Source: Streptomyces sp. AP-93
GTDB taxonomy: Bacteria; Actinomycetota; Actinomycetes; Streptomycetales; Streptomycetaceae
Length of the DNA stretch: 64,000 nucleotides
Assembly (NCBI RefSeq): GCF_022808175.1
Contig: NZ_JALGBX010000013.1
Span: 62,001-126,000 of the forward strand
Direction: 5' to 3'
In this document: piece by piece, positions 25,933 through 33,722 of the stretch
Position numbering within the stretch: the first letter of the stretch is position 1
Layout of the letters: the number at the start of each line of letters is the position of its first letter
Notes under the pieces: generated by a model
Seen by the model: only the letters and a program-made list of their open reading frames with translations
What the model was told of the DNA's origin: nothing
Database searches by the model: none
Made by a program: the position numbers and the translations under genes

Positions 25933-26949
25933 TCAGGCGGGGGCGGCGGTCCCTGCCGGGGCGAGGGTCGCGACCGCCGCGTCGGTGTCGGCGACGGCGA
26001 GGAGTGCGTTGATGTGCGCGCCGGCCAGCGCCCCGGCCGCGGCGGAGGCCCCGACCTGGGCGATCGGGTCGGTGACGTTGCCTGCCACCCACACCCCCGG
26101 CACGTCGGTGGCGCCGGCCGCGCCGGAGACGAAGCGGCGGCCGCCGCCGGGCAGTTCCTCCATCGGCAGGCCCAGGCCCGCCAGGCCCTCGGTACGGGCC
26201 ACGAGCGCGGTCGCCACCGCGAGGACGCGGCGGTCGACGACCGCTCCGTCGGCCAGGCGCACGCCGCGGATGCCGCCGTCGCCGTCCCCCACGACCTCTT
26301 CGGCCGGGGTGTCGATGATGCGGATGGCGCGTGCGGCGAAGCGCGCACGGGTCTCGTCGTCCAGCTCGGTGCCGTGCGTGAAGTAGACGAGGTCGTCGGT
26401 GAGCTGACGGAACAGCAGGGCGTGGTGGACCGATGCGGGTCCGGTGGCGAGGACGCCGATCGGCTCGTCGCGCACCTCCCAGCCGTGGCAGTACGGGCAG
26501 TGCACCACGCTGTGACCCCAGTGTTCCGCCAGTCCGGGCAGCTCGGGCAGGACATCACGCAGGCCGGTGGCCACCAGCAGGCGGCGCGCCGTCAGGGCGC
26601 GGCCGTCGGTCAGGGTGACGGTGAAGCGCAGGTCGCCTTCGGCGGACGGATCGGCGTGCTCGGCGGCGGAGACCTCGCCGGAGACGACGAGGCCGCCGTA
26701 GCGGCGTACTTCCTCACGGCCCCGGCCATACAGGTCCGCCGGCGGGGTGCCGTCCAGGCCGAGCAGGCCGTGCACGCCCTCGGCGGGCGCGTTGCGGGGG
26801 GTGCCGCTGTCGATCACGACGACCGAACGGCGGGAGCGGGCGAGCATCAGCGCACCGTTCAGACCGGCGGCGCCGCCGCCGATCACCACGGCGTCGACGG
26901 TCCCGTCCGGCAGCGCGTCGGTCGCGTATGCGGTAGTCGTCGCGGTCAT
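25933..26949 (-). CDS. Thioredoxin-reductase-like FAD/NAD(P) oxidoreductase
   Basis: The 338-residue flavoprotein starts at ATG 26949, with AAAGGAA and GAGGA upstream. It has two Rossmann motifs, AVVIGGGAAGLNGALML at the N-terminus and an NAD(P) segment after HCPYCHGWEVRDEPIGVLATG, and the C-terminal ATDVPGVWVAGNVTDPIAQV. A CPYC pair occupies the disulfide position of thioredoxin reductases. It is divergent from an XRE-cupin regulator, suggesting local redox or ligand-controlled expression. Similar stand-alone proteins act as disulfide oxidases or reductases in secondary metabolism and redox defence. Confidence 0.88.
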   Translation of the reverse strand: MTATTTAYATDALPDGTVDAVVIGGGAAGLNGALMLARSRRSVVVIDSGTPRNAPAEGVHGLLGLDGTPPADLYGRGREEVRRYGGLVVSGEVSAAEHADPSAEGDLRFTVTLTDGRALTARRLLVATGLRDVLPELPGLAEHWGHSVVHCPYCHGWEVRDEPIGVLATGPASVHHALLFRQLTDDLVYFTHGTELDDETRARFAARAIRIIDTPAEEVVGDGDGGIRGVRLADGAVVDRRVLAVATALVARTEGLAGLGLPMEELPGGGRRFVSGAAGATDVPGVWVAGNVTDPIAQVGASAAAGALAGAHINALLAVADTDAAVATLAPAGTAAPA

Positions 26950-27055
26950 GTCCTCGGGTTCCTTTCCGGATGTTCCTTCGTGCCGGCCCAGTGGCCCGGG
27001 GCCGTCTGTACGCAACGCTAACCGGGACTTGCAGTACGGGCATACAGTGTTGCCT

Positions 27056-27682
27056 ATGACGCAAGAAGACGGCGATCTGGACAGCCTGGTACGCAAACGC
27101 ATCCGCGCGCTGCGGGTGGCGCAGGGCTGGTCCCTCGAGGAACTGGCCACGCGTGCCCGGCTCAGCCAGTCCACGCTCAGCCGCATCGAGAACGGCCAGC
27201 GCCGGCTGGCGCTGGACAGCCTCGTCACGCTCGCCCACGCGCTGGACACCACCTTGGACCAGCTCGTGGAGACCGCGACCGACGACGTCGTCATCAGCCC
27301 GATGATCGACGCCGCCCGCGGGCAGATGCGCTGGCCGATCAAGGGTGAGCCGGGCATGACGGTCATTCGCCAGCGCATGACCGAGCCGCCGCCGGACAAC
27401 CCCTCCCGCATGCGCGCCCACCCCGGTCGCGAATGGCTCGTGGTCCTGTCCGGCACCGCGATCCTGATGCTGGGGCACCGCCGCTTCCGGGTCGAGACCA
27501 ACCAGGCCGCCGAGTTCCCCACGATGATGCCGCACGCGATGGGCGCCGAGGGGGGACCGTGCGACATCCTGGGGATCTTCGACCGGGACGCCCGCCGCGG
27601 CCACCAGCGGGACAGCGGAGTCGGTGACGCGGGAGGCGACGGAGGAGGCGAAGGTGCGGCGGCCCAGGGGACGGGTCGGTGA
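27056..27682 (+). CDS. XRE-family regulator with cupin sensor domain
   Basis: The 208-residue protein has an N-terminal helix-turn-helix (about 12-66; WSLEELATRARLSQSTLSRI) and a cupin barrel at about 110-185 (PGREWLVVLSGTAILMLGHR). Members of this HTH-cupin class sense small ligands and usually control a neighbouring enzyme, here the divergent flavoprotein (starts 106 bases apart). The Gly/Asp-rich tail from about residue 186 is disordered. The start lacks a strong ribosome site and may be leaderless. Confidence 0.88.
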   Translation: MTQEDGDLDSLVRKRIRALRVAQGWSLEELATRARLSQSTLSRIENGQRRLALDSLVTLAHALDTTLDQLVETATDDVVISPMIDAARGQMRWPIKGEPGMTVIRQRMTEPPPDNPSRMRAHPGREWLVVLSGTAILMLGHRRFRVETNQAAEFPTMMPHAMGAEGGPCDILGIFDRDARRGHQRDSGVGDAGGDGGGEGAAAQGTGR

Positions 27683-27777
27683 CAGGTTGGTGAGGATGTG
27701 CGGCGGCGCCCCTCCCGGCCCGTACGGGGTGTCCGGCGCGGGAGTCTTGCGCGTCCTGGGCGCCGCGAGGCCATCTT

Positions 27778-27809
27778 CTTGCCTAACCAGCAAGGATCAA
27801 TGTGGCAAG
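27778..27809 (+). promoter_or_regulatory. Inverted repeat before the His-rich methyltransferase
   Basis: CTTGC-ctaacca-GCAAG (27778-27794) shares its left arm with a second pairing CTTGCC...GGCAAG (27778-27783 with 27804-27809). It ends 26 bases before the methyltransferase ATG, where an operator or promoter would sit. No regulator is assigned. Confidence 0.35.
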
Positions 27810-27834
27810 CGCATGGCCGCCCTACCGTGGAGCC

Positions 27835-28800
27835 ATGACCCACGCACAGCACGGACCCCAGCACGGCGACACCCACAACGGGCACGGCCACGCCCAGCAC
27901 GGCCACGCCCAGCACGGCCACGCCCACCAGGGCCACGCCCAGCACGGCCATGATCACGGACATGCCCAGCACGGCCACGCCCGGGCCGACCTCGAGGGCC
28001 AGGCGGAGACCCTCGACCTGGACGCGGACGTCCTCGCCGAGCACATCGCCGACATCACCACGTGGCTGCCCCTGAACGAGCCCCCTCGTCACATCGTGGA
28101 TCTGGGCTGCGGCACGGGAGCGGGCACCTTCGCCCTGCTCGACCGGTTCCCCGAAGCGCACGTCACCGCGGTCGACTCCTCGGCGCCGCACCTGCAGCGC
28201 CTGCGGGAGAAGGCGTGCGCCCGCGGCGTCGAGGACCGCGTCCGCACCGTGCAGGCCGACCTCGACGAGACCGAGTGGCCCGACCTCGGTACGCCGGACC
28301 TGGTGTGGGCCTCGGCCTCGATGCACCACATGGCCGACCCGGACCGGGCCCTGCGCACGGTCCGCGAACTGCTCGCCCCCGGCGGACTGTTCGCCGTCGT
28401 CGAGCTGGCGGGCTTCCCCCGCTTCCTTCCCGCGGACGCACCCGAAGGCCGCCCCGGGCTGGAGGAGCGCTGCCACACCGCGAGCGAGAGGTACCACGCC
28501 GAGCACGTGCCCCACCGCGGCGCCGACTGGGGACCGAAGCTCACCGCGGCCGGGTTCGCCCTCGACGGCGACCGCGTGATCAGCGTGAACATCGAGGGCT
28601 CCCGCAGCGAGGCGGTCGGCGCGTACGCCCTCGGCAGCCTGCGGCGCCTTCGCCGCGGCATCGTGGACACGCTGACCCCCGAGGACCTCACGGCGCTGGA
28701 CCGGCTGCTCGACACCCACGGCCCCGGGAGCGTCCTGCGCCGCGACGACCTCGCCGTGCGGACCGAGCGCACCGTCTGGGCCGCACGCCGCAAGGACTGA
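27835..28800 (+). CDS. SAM-dependent methyltransferase with histidine-rich N-terminus
   Basis: The 321-residue protein has a class I methyltransferase domain at about 65-240: motif I HIVDLGCGTGAGTFALLDRF, an acidic motif II end AVDSS, and SMHHMADPDRALRTVRELL. The first 50 residues are a repeat of His, Gly, Ala and Gln (HGHAQ units) encoded by a 15-bp repeat CACGCCCAGCACGGC. Such a tail could bind Zn, Ni or Co, or serve as metal storage. The substrate is unknown. The start at ATG 27835 is close to its promoter region and may have a very short leader. Confidence 0.82.
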   Translation: MTHAQHGPQHGDTHNGHGHAQHGHAQHGHAHQGHAQHGHDHGHAQHGHARADLEGQAETLDLDADVLAEHIADITTWLPLNEPPRHIVDLGCGTGAGTFALLDRFPEAHVTAVDSSAPHLQRLREKACARGVEDRVRTVQADLDETEWPDLGTPDLVWASASMHHMADPDRALRTVRELLAPGGLFAVVELAGFPRFLPADAPEGRPGLEERCHTASERYHAEHVPHRGADWGPKLTAAGFALDGDRVISVNIEGSRSEAVGAYALGSLRRLRRGIVDTLTPEDLTALDRLLDTHGPGSVLRRDDLAVRTERTVWAARRKD

Positions 28801-28824
28801 CCCGTACCGCCCGAGCCGATGAGG

Positions 28825-29442
28825 TCACTCCTGCGGCCGGCGCAGCAGTGGGGGAGCCGGGTGGGGCAGGGGGCTCGCCGCAGCCGGGCTCAGACCGTCC
28901 ATGACCAGGGTCACGTAGCGGCGCCAGCCCTCCTCGCCGGGGTCCATGGTCCACAGCACGCTGACGAGCATGCTCATGATCCTCTTCAGATCGTCGGGCA
29001 CGAGGTCCCCCCGGATCACCCCGGCCTGCTGCCCCCGGGTCACCAGCGGGTCGAGCGCGTCGAAGAACCGGGCGCTGGTCTCCGCGGAGAGGACGCCGGC
29101 GTTCCGGGCGGCCGTCAGCACGTGGTGTTCTTCGGCCGCCGAGGTCAGGGCGGCTTCGAGTACGACGGTCAGGCCGCGCCGGGGGTCCTCGTCGGCCAGC
29201 CCGCGGCCGATGGCGGGGAGGACGTCCTGTGTGAACTGCTGGTCGAGCACCGCCCGGAGCAGTGCGGCCTTGTCGGGGAAGCGGCGGAAGAGCGTGGCGA
29301 TCCCCACCCCGGCCCGCCGGGCGATCTCGTCGAGCGGCGCATCGGGTCCCAGCTCGGCGTACACGTCGCGTGCCGCTCTGACGATCTTCTCGATGTTGCG
29401 CACGGCGTCGGCGCGCAGGGGTTTGGGGCTTTCGGTCGGCAC
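28825..29442 (-). CDS. TetR-family transcriptional regulator
   Basis: The 205-residue repressor starts at GTG 29442 (PTESPKPLRADA); an upstream in-frame start at 29496 would add 18 residues overlapping the operator. The N-terminal helix-turn-helix is PLDEIARRAGVGIATLFRRF, followed by a helical ligand domain. It is divergent from an MFS exporter, with two copies of a 14-bp sequence between them, so it probably represses the exporter and itself. Confidence 0.88.
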   Translation of the reverse strand: MPTESPKPLRADAVRNIEKIVRAARDVYAELGPDAPLDEIARRAGVGIATLFRRFPDKAALLRAVLDQQFTQDVLPAIGRGLADEDPRRGLTVVLEAALTSAAEEHHVLTAARNAGVLSAETSARFFDALDPLVTRGQQAGVIRGDLVPDDLKRIMSMLVSVLWTMDPGEEGWRRYVTLVMDGLSPAAASPLPHPAPPLLRRPQE

Positions 29443-29456
29443 GCTGCCGAGAATAC

Positions 29457-29516
29457 AACTGATAGTCGACGATCGGATCCGGTTGACACGTCCCACACCG
29501 CGAACTGATAGTTGAC
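29457..29516 (+). promoter_or_regulatory. MFS promoter with duplicated TetR-type operator
   Basis: AACTGATAGTCGAC (29457-29470) and AACTGATAGTTGAC (29503-29516) match at 13 of 14 bases, 46 bases apart. Between them TTGACA (29483-29488) is 18 bases from GATAGT (29507-29512), a strong vegetative promoter facing the exporter gene, and the second repeat covers that -10 box. This fits repression of both directions by the TetR protein. Confidence 0.65.
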
Positions 29517-29642
29517 TACTGATTGCGGTGTGCGCCGACCGTCGACCTCGTACCCACGCATCGCCGGGCAGACCCCTCCGTACCTCGTGCGCCCCGTGCC
29601 GTCCTGCCGGCCGGGCCCGCGCCCCCGCTCTGAGGACCCTTC

Positions 29643-31106
29643 ATGCAACAGCCGCCCACGGCCGCCCCCCGCACCGGCAAGGTGATCGCGACGCTCGCAC
29701 TCGCGGGCGTCGCCGCAGCCGTCATGCAGACACTGGTCACGCCTCTGCTGGCCGACCTGCCGAACATCCTCCACACCTCCCACTCCAACGCCGCCTGGGT
29801 CGTCACCGCCACCCTCCTGGTCGCAGGCGTGTGCGTACCGATCAGCGGGCGCCTGGGCGACATGCTCGGCAAGCGCCGGATGCTGCTGGCGTGCTGCATA
29901 CCGCTGATCGTCGGATCGGTGGTGTGCGCGCTGGCGGGCGGCGTCGTCCAGATGGTCATCGGGCGGGGCCTGCAAGGCGTCGGCATGGGCATGATCCCGC
30001 TGGGCATCGCCCTGCTCCGTGACATCCTCCCCGCCGAGAAGCTCAGTTCCTCCATCGCCCTCGTGAGCGCCTCCATGGGCATCGGCGGCGGCATCGGCCT
30101 CCCGGTTTCCGCGGCCGTCGCCCAGTACGCGAGCTGGCGCTTCCTGTTCTGGGGGTCCGCGGCGCTCGCCGGCTGTGTCGCCGTCATGATCGTGGCCTTC
30201 GTGCCCGAGGGGCCCGCTGCGGCCAAGGGGCAGCGCTTCGACGTGGTCGGCGCGCTGGGCCTCGCGGCAGGCCTGGTGTCGCTGCTGCTGTTCGTGTCCA
30301 AGGGCGCCGACTGGGGCTGGGGCTCGGCCACCACCCTAGGCCTGATCGCCACCGCCGTGGTGGTCCTGGCCGCCTGGGGGTGGTTCGAATGGCGCACCAC
30401 CGACCCGCTGGTCGACCTGCGCACCACGGTCCGCCCGCGGGTCCTGCTGACCAACCTCGCCTCGGTCGCCATCGGCTTCGGCATGTACGCCGGCATGCTG
30501 GTGGTCCCGCAGCTGCTGCAGTTCCCCGCCACCACCGGCTACGGCCTGGGCCAGTCCATGCTGGCGGCCGGCCTGTGGATGCTCCCCGGCGGGCTGATGA
30601 TGATGGCCGTGTCCCCCCTCGGGGGCAAGCTCACCAACGCGCACGGCCCGAAGGTCACCCTCGTCTGCGGAGCGCTCGTCCTGGCCGCGGGCTACGGCGT
30701 CGCGCTCCTCTTCTCCGGCACGGCCGCCGGGCTGATGGTCGCCGTCATGGTCATCAACAGCGGTGTCGCCCTCGCCTACGGAGCCATGCCCGCTCTGATC
30801 ATGAGCGCGGTACCCCTGACGGAAACCGGCGCGGCCAACGGCTTCAACGCCCTCATGCGCTCCCTGGGCACCTCCGTCGGCGCCGCCGTCGTCGGTGTCG
30901 TCCTGGCTCAGATGACCACCACGGCCGGCGGATTCACCTTCACCTCCGAGGCGGGCTTCCGTACCGGCCTGTTGATGGGCGGCGGCTTCGCCCTGCTGTC
31001 CGGAGCCGTCGCCGCTCTGATCCCCGCCCTCCGGCCGCAGCGGCTCGCACCGCAGGACCAGCCGGGTCCCACGACCGAAACGGCCGCCACCTCTCTGAGC
31101 AAGTAG
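29643..31106 (+). CDS. MFS multidrug exporter (DHA2-type, 14 helices)
   Basis: The 487-residue inner-membrane protein shows about 14 hydrophobic segments. Motif A reads GRLGDMLGKRRML and motif C-like GMGMIPLGIALLRD; PLVDLRTTVRPRVLL precedes the second half. Proton-driven efflux of drugs or metabolites is expected. It is regulated by the divergent TetR, whose gene is also oriented away from this promoter. The short C-terminal tail is hydrophilic. Confidence 0.9.
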   Translation: MQQPPTAAPRTGKVIATLALAGVAAAVMQTLVTPLLADLPNILHTSHSNAAWVVTATLLVAGVCVPISGRLGDMLGKRRMLLACCIPLIVGSVVCALAGGVVQMVIGRGLQGVGMGMIPLGIALLRDILPAEKLSSSIALVSASMGIGGGIGLPVSAAVAQYASWRFLFWGSAALAGCVAVMIVAFVPEGPAAAKGQRFDVVGALGLAAGLVSLLLFVSKGADWGWGSATTLGLIATAVVVLAAWGWFEWRTTDPLVDLRTTVRPRVLLTNLASVAIGFGMYAGMLVVPQLLQFPATTGYGLGQSMLAAGLWMLPGGLMMMAVSPLGGKLTNAHGPKVTLVCGALVLAAGYGVALLFSGTAAGLMVAVMVINSGVALAYGAMPALIMSAVPLTETGAANGFNALMRSLGTSVGAAVVGVVLAQMTTTAGGFTFTSEAGFRTGLLMGGGFALLSGAVAALIPALRPQRLAPQDQPGPTTETAATSLSK

Positions 31107-31128
31107 CGCCGCCTCAGGGGCGTCCAGG

Positions 31129-32235
31129 TCATCGGGCCGCTTCGACGTACGACGCCAGGTGGGCCAGCGAGGAGGCGATGCCCGCCTCGTGGTCCGCCTG
31201 GTCGATGCCCGGCGGTACGTCCGTAGCGGTGACCGTCACCTCGGTTCCCTCGGTCCCCTCGCCGGACGCGGCCAGGTGCCAGGTCATCGTCATGGTGCCG
31301 GCGTACGACGGGTCGCCGGACTCGAACACGGCCTGCTGCACCACGCGCTCCGGCGGCACCAGGCCGGTGAACCGTACGTCGACCACATCGGTCGCGTCGG
31401 AGGTCTTGCCGGGGCTGTCGGCGGGATCGAGGTAGGTGAGGACCATCCGGAAGCCGCCGCCGGCCCGAGGGTCCCAGCGCTCGATCCGCCCGCTCATACC
31501 GTCCGGCGGGAGCCAGGCTTCGAGGGACTCGCGGTCGAGGAGGGCGGCGTAGACGGCCGCCCGCGGCGCGGCGATCGTCCGGGCGACGCGGTCGGTCCGG
31601 CCGGCGGACCCGTTCCCGGACCGGTCCCGGTGCGCCGGCGCCGGTGCGCCGGCGGCGGGGGCCTCCAGGGTGCGGAGGTGGGCGGTCACGGCCGCAGTGG
31701 TGCGCTGCTCGTCACGGCTCGCCAGGAGGTCCAGCAGCGCCCCGCGCAGGACCGAGAGCAGCAGGGTGCGCTCGGCGAGCCCCTCGGGCGTGTCGCGGCG
31801 GGCCGGTGGCTGGGCTGCTGCGAAGACCTCCAGCCAGTCGGCGATCGTCCGCTCCGCGAAGCCCGCCCAGGGTCCCGTGCCACCGCTCAGCGAGCGCGAG
31901 TAGCCCTCCACCCAGAGGGTGAGGACCTTGCGGTGTCCCGGGTCGGCCAGCCAGCTCCACACCAGCTCGCCCGTGCGGGCGAGGCCGTGCTCCGGCCGGG
32001 CCCGGTGCACGGCTTCGAGCATCCCCGTCTCGTCCTGCCGGGCCCGCGCGAGCAGTGCCTGCACCAGGGCGTCCTTGCTGCCGAACAGGAAGAGGAGGAC
32101 GCGAGGACTGCTGCCGATCGCCTCGGCCAGGGGCCGCAGGGACATGTCCGCCAGCCCGTGGTCGAGCACGTGGGCGTAGGCCAGCTCCAGGAGCTGCTGC
32201 TTGCGGGCGGAATCGGCGCGGGCGGAGGGGGTCAT
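31129..32235 (-). CDS. TetR regulator fused to an AHSA1/SRPBCC domain
   Basis: The 368-residue protein starts at ATG 32235. Residues 1-195 form a TetR repressor (HTH: MSLRPLAEAIGSSPRVLLFL). After an Ala/Pro/Gly linker (about 196-215), residues 217-368 are an AHSA1-type START-like fold: VARTIAAPRAAVYAALLDRESLEAWLPPDG, VLTYLDPADSPGKTSDATDV, and the closing helix DQADHEAGIASSLAHLASYV. AHSA1 domains bind hydrophobic ligands. The frame is continuous, so the fusion is not a shadow effect. An 8+8 palindrome just upstream is the likely self-operator. Confidence 0.85.
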   Translation of the reverse strand: MTPSARADSARKQQLLELAYAHVLDHGLADMSLRPLAEAIGSSPRVLLFLFGSKDALVQALLARARQDETGMLEAVHRARPEHGLARTGELVWSWLADPGHRKVLTLWVEGYSRSLSGGTGPWAGFAERTIADWLEVFAAAQPPARRDTPEGLAERTLLLSVLRGALLDLLASRDEQRTTAAVTAHLRTLEAPAAGAPAPAHRDRSGNGSAGRTDRVARTIAAPRAAVYAALLDRESLEAWLPPDGMSGRIERWDPRAGGGFRMVLTYLDPADSPGKTSDATDVVDVRFTGLVPPERVVQQAVFESGDPSYAGTMTMTWHLAASGEGTEGTEVTVTATDVPPGIDQADHEAGIASSLAHLASYVEAAR

Positions 32236-32251
32236 CCGGACATTATGCTTT

Positions 32252-32271
32252 ACTGAAACAGTCGTTTCAGT
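32252..32271. promoter_or_regulatory. Palindrome ACTGAAAC-N4-GTTTCAGT, probable TetR operator
   Basis: Perfect 8-bp arms (32252-32259 and 32264-32271) lie in the 89-base gap between the TetR-AHSA1 gene and the divergent acetyltransferase. The position 17 bases from the regulator's start suggests autoregulation and joint control. Confidence 0.75.
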
Positions 32272-32324
32272 TGTCGTTCGGTGGTTTCGGTCGGTGGTTT
32301 CGGCCGTCCGGAGAGGGAGTCCCC

Positions 32325-32903
32325 ATGAATGAGATCCGAGCCGTGATCCGGCCGCTGGGGGAGCCGGGCGATCTCGGCTGGGTGGTGATGGCCCACGGCG
32401 AGCAGTACGCCAAGGAATTCGGCTGGGACGGCAGCTTCGAGGCCCTGGTCGCGCGGATCGTCGCGGACTACGCGGCCGGCCGCGATCCCTCCCGCGAGGC
32501 GGCCTGGATCGCCGAGCTGGACGGCCGCCGGGTCGGCAGCGTGTTCTGCGTAGCCGGCGAAGACGACGAGGGCGGCGAAGAGGGCGAGGGCGGCGAGGAG
32601 GGCGAGGAGAGCGAGAAAGGCCAAGAGTTCGAGAAGGGCCGGAAGGGCACCGCCAAGCTGAGGATCCTCCTCGTGGACCCCGCCGCACGCGGCCACCGCC
32701 TGGGCTCGCGCCTCGTGGCACAGTGCGTGGACTTCGCCCGCGACGCGGGGTACGAGCGGATCCGGCTGTGGACCAACGACACCCTGGCGGCCGCGCGCGG
32801 GATCTACCTGGCCGCCGGCTTCCGGCTCGTGGAGGAGGAGCCGCACCACAGCTTCGGCGCCGATCTGATCGGACAGGTCTACGAGCTCGACCTGTCGGCC
32901 TGA
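32325..32903 (+). CDS. GNAT acetyltransferase with acidic insertion
   Basis: The 192-residue protein starts at ATG 32325 after GAGAGGGAG. It follows the GNAT plan: AWIAELDGRRVGSVFCVAG, then KLRILLVDPAARGHRLGSRL (acetyl-CoA site), CVDFARDAGYERIRLWTNDT and YLAAGFRLVEEE. Between the strands at about residues 84-114 there is a 30-residue run made almost only of Glu, Gly, Asp and Lys, encoded by a GAGGGCGAG-type repeat. The insertion probably forms a flexible acidic loop. It is divergent from the TetR-AHSA1 gene. Confidence 0.82.
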   Translation: MNEIRAVIRPLGEPGDLGWVVMAHGEQYAKEFGWDGSFEALVARIVADYAAGRDPSREAAWIAELDGRRVGSVFCVAGEDDEGGEEGEGGEEGEESEKGQEFEKGRKGTAKLRILLVDPAARGHRLGSRLVAQCVDFARDAGYERIRLWTNDTLAAARGIYLAAGFRLVEEEPHHSFGADLIGQVYELDLSA

Positions 32904-33014
32904 ACGCCGCCCGGCCGCGCACAGATAGGGGCGGCGCCCGGGGGTAGACGCGAGCCGAGGCACCGCGGCGGGGCCACCGCTCCGCCGCTTTCCCGACGCG
33001 CGAGTGAGGACACC

Positions 33015-33170
33015 ATGCTTTTCGCCGGACTCATCCTTCTGCTCATCGGATTCCTGACCGGAATCTCCGTTCTGTGGACCATCGGCGTCATCCTGCTCGT
33101 GGTGGGCGCGGTGCTGTGGCTCCTGGGCTCTTTCGGACACGCGGTGGGCGGCCGACGTCATTACTGGTAG
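33015..33170 (+). CDS. Small hydrophobic membrane protein (51 aa)
   Basis: ATG 33015 follows GTGAGGA. The product has two membrane segments (LFAGLILLLIGFLTGISVLW and TIGVILLVVGAVLWLLGSFG) and a short basic tail GRRHYW. Small proteins of this pattern are widespread in Streptomyces and are annotated only as hydrophobic proteins. It begins a run of small stress-type genes. Confidence 0.75.
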   Translation: MLFAGLILLLIGFLTGISVLWTIGVILLVVGAVLWLLGSFGHAVGGRRHYW

Positions 33171-33260
33171 CCGGCGGCGTCGCCCCCGGACCCCGGTCCG
33201 CTGGTGGCCCGTCCCGCTCGGCGGGCTGGGCCACCAGCTGATTTCCTGAGCAACTCGCCC

Positions 33261-33285
33261 GTGTCATCGCCCAGTTGGCGGGTAT
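33261..33285 (+). promoter_or_regulatory. SigB-type promoter GTGT-N15-GGGTAT
   Basis: GTGT (33261-33264), a 15-base spacer and GGGTAT (33280-33285) match the Streptomyces SigB-group consensus GNNT-N14-16-GGGTA(C/T). Transcription would begin near 33292, 56 bases before the next gene. A SigB/F-family sigma gene lies 4 kb away. Confidence 0.6.
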
Positions 33286-33347
33286 CCGCGCAGCGTGCCC
33301 GTCAGGGAGGCGGACAGGCGGAGGGCTCGAGGGAAAGGGAAACCCCG

Positions 33348-33584
33348 ATGATGGCGATGACGACGAGGGTCCATGAGACCGCCGAGCGGCTGAGGGAGAC
33401 GGCGGCATCGCACGTGGGCCGCCTCGTGGAGGACGGGAGGCTCGACTCCGTACGGGGCAAGGCCGTGCGGGGCGCGACCACGGTGCGGAGCCACCCGACG
33501 GCGCTGGTCACGGCCACCGCCGTACTGGCCGCGGCCCTGCTCGCCCGCAGGAGCCGCCGGGCACGACGCGGGCAGGCTGTTTGA
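33348..33584 (+). CDS. Small protein with C-terminal membrane anchor (78 aa)
   Basis: ATG 33348 follows GAAAGGGA. The product has an amphipathic helical N-terminal part (VHETAERLRETAASHVGRLV) and one hydrophobic helix (PTALVTATAVLAAALLA) ending in an Arg-rich tail. It resembles small stress-induced membrane-anchored proteins with a DUF883-like layout, but the family is not certain. The GTGT/GGGTAT promoter upstream suggests control by a general stress sigma factor. Confidence 0.65.
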   Translation: MMAMTTRVHETAERLRETAASHVGRLVEDGRLDSVRGKAVRGATTVRSHPTALVTATAVLAAALLARRSRRARRGQAV

Positions 33585-33643
33585 AGCGAGCGTTCCGGGT
33601 CAGACGAGAGGGGATCACGCATCCGCATCAGGTCCGGGCGAGG

Positions 33644-33698
33644 TCCGGATCCCTTCCGGATCCCCTCCGGATCCGTTCTGAATCCGTTCCGAATCCGG
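33644..33698 (+). repeat. Five 11-bp tandem repeats before the WhiB gene
   Basis: Units starting at 33644, 33655, 33666, 33677 and 33688 share T-C-C-G-(G/A)-ATCC-N-N; the first three contain TCCGGATCC exactly. The 11-base period is one turn of the helix, so all units face the same side of the DNA. The array ends 24 bases before the WhiB start codon, in its promoter or leader. Confidence 0.8.
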
Positions 33699-33722
33699 GC
33701 CGTCTCCGATTGGGGTTCCGAG

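Noticed and set aside
26950..28719. Upstream extension of the thioredoxin-reductase-like gene
   Set aside because: It runs antisense through the XRE-cupin and methyltransferase genes and has no family motifs; the enzyme starts at 26949.
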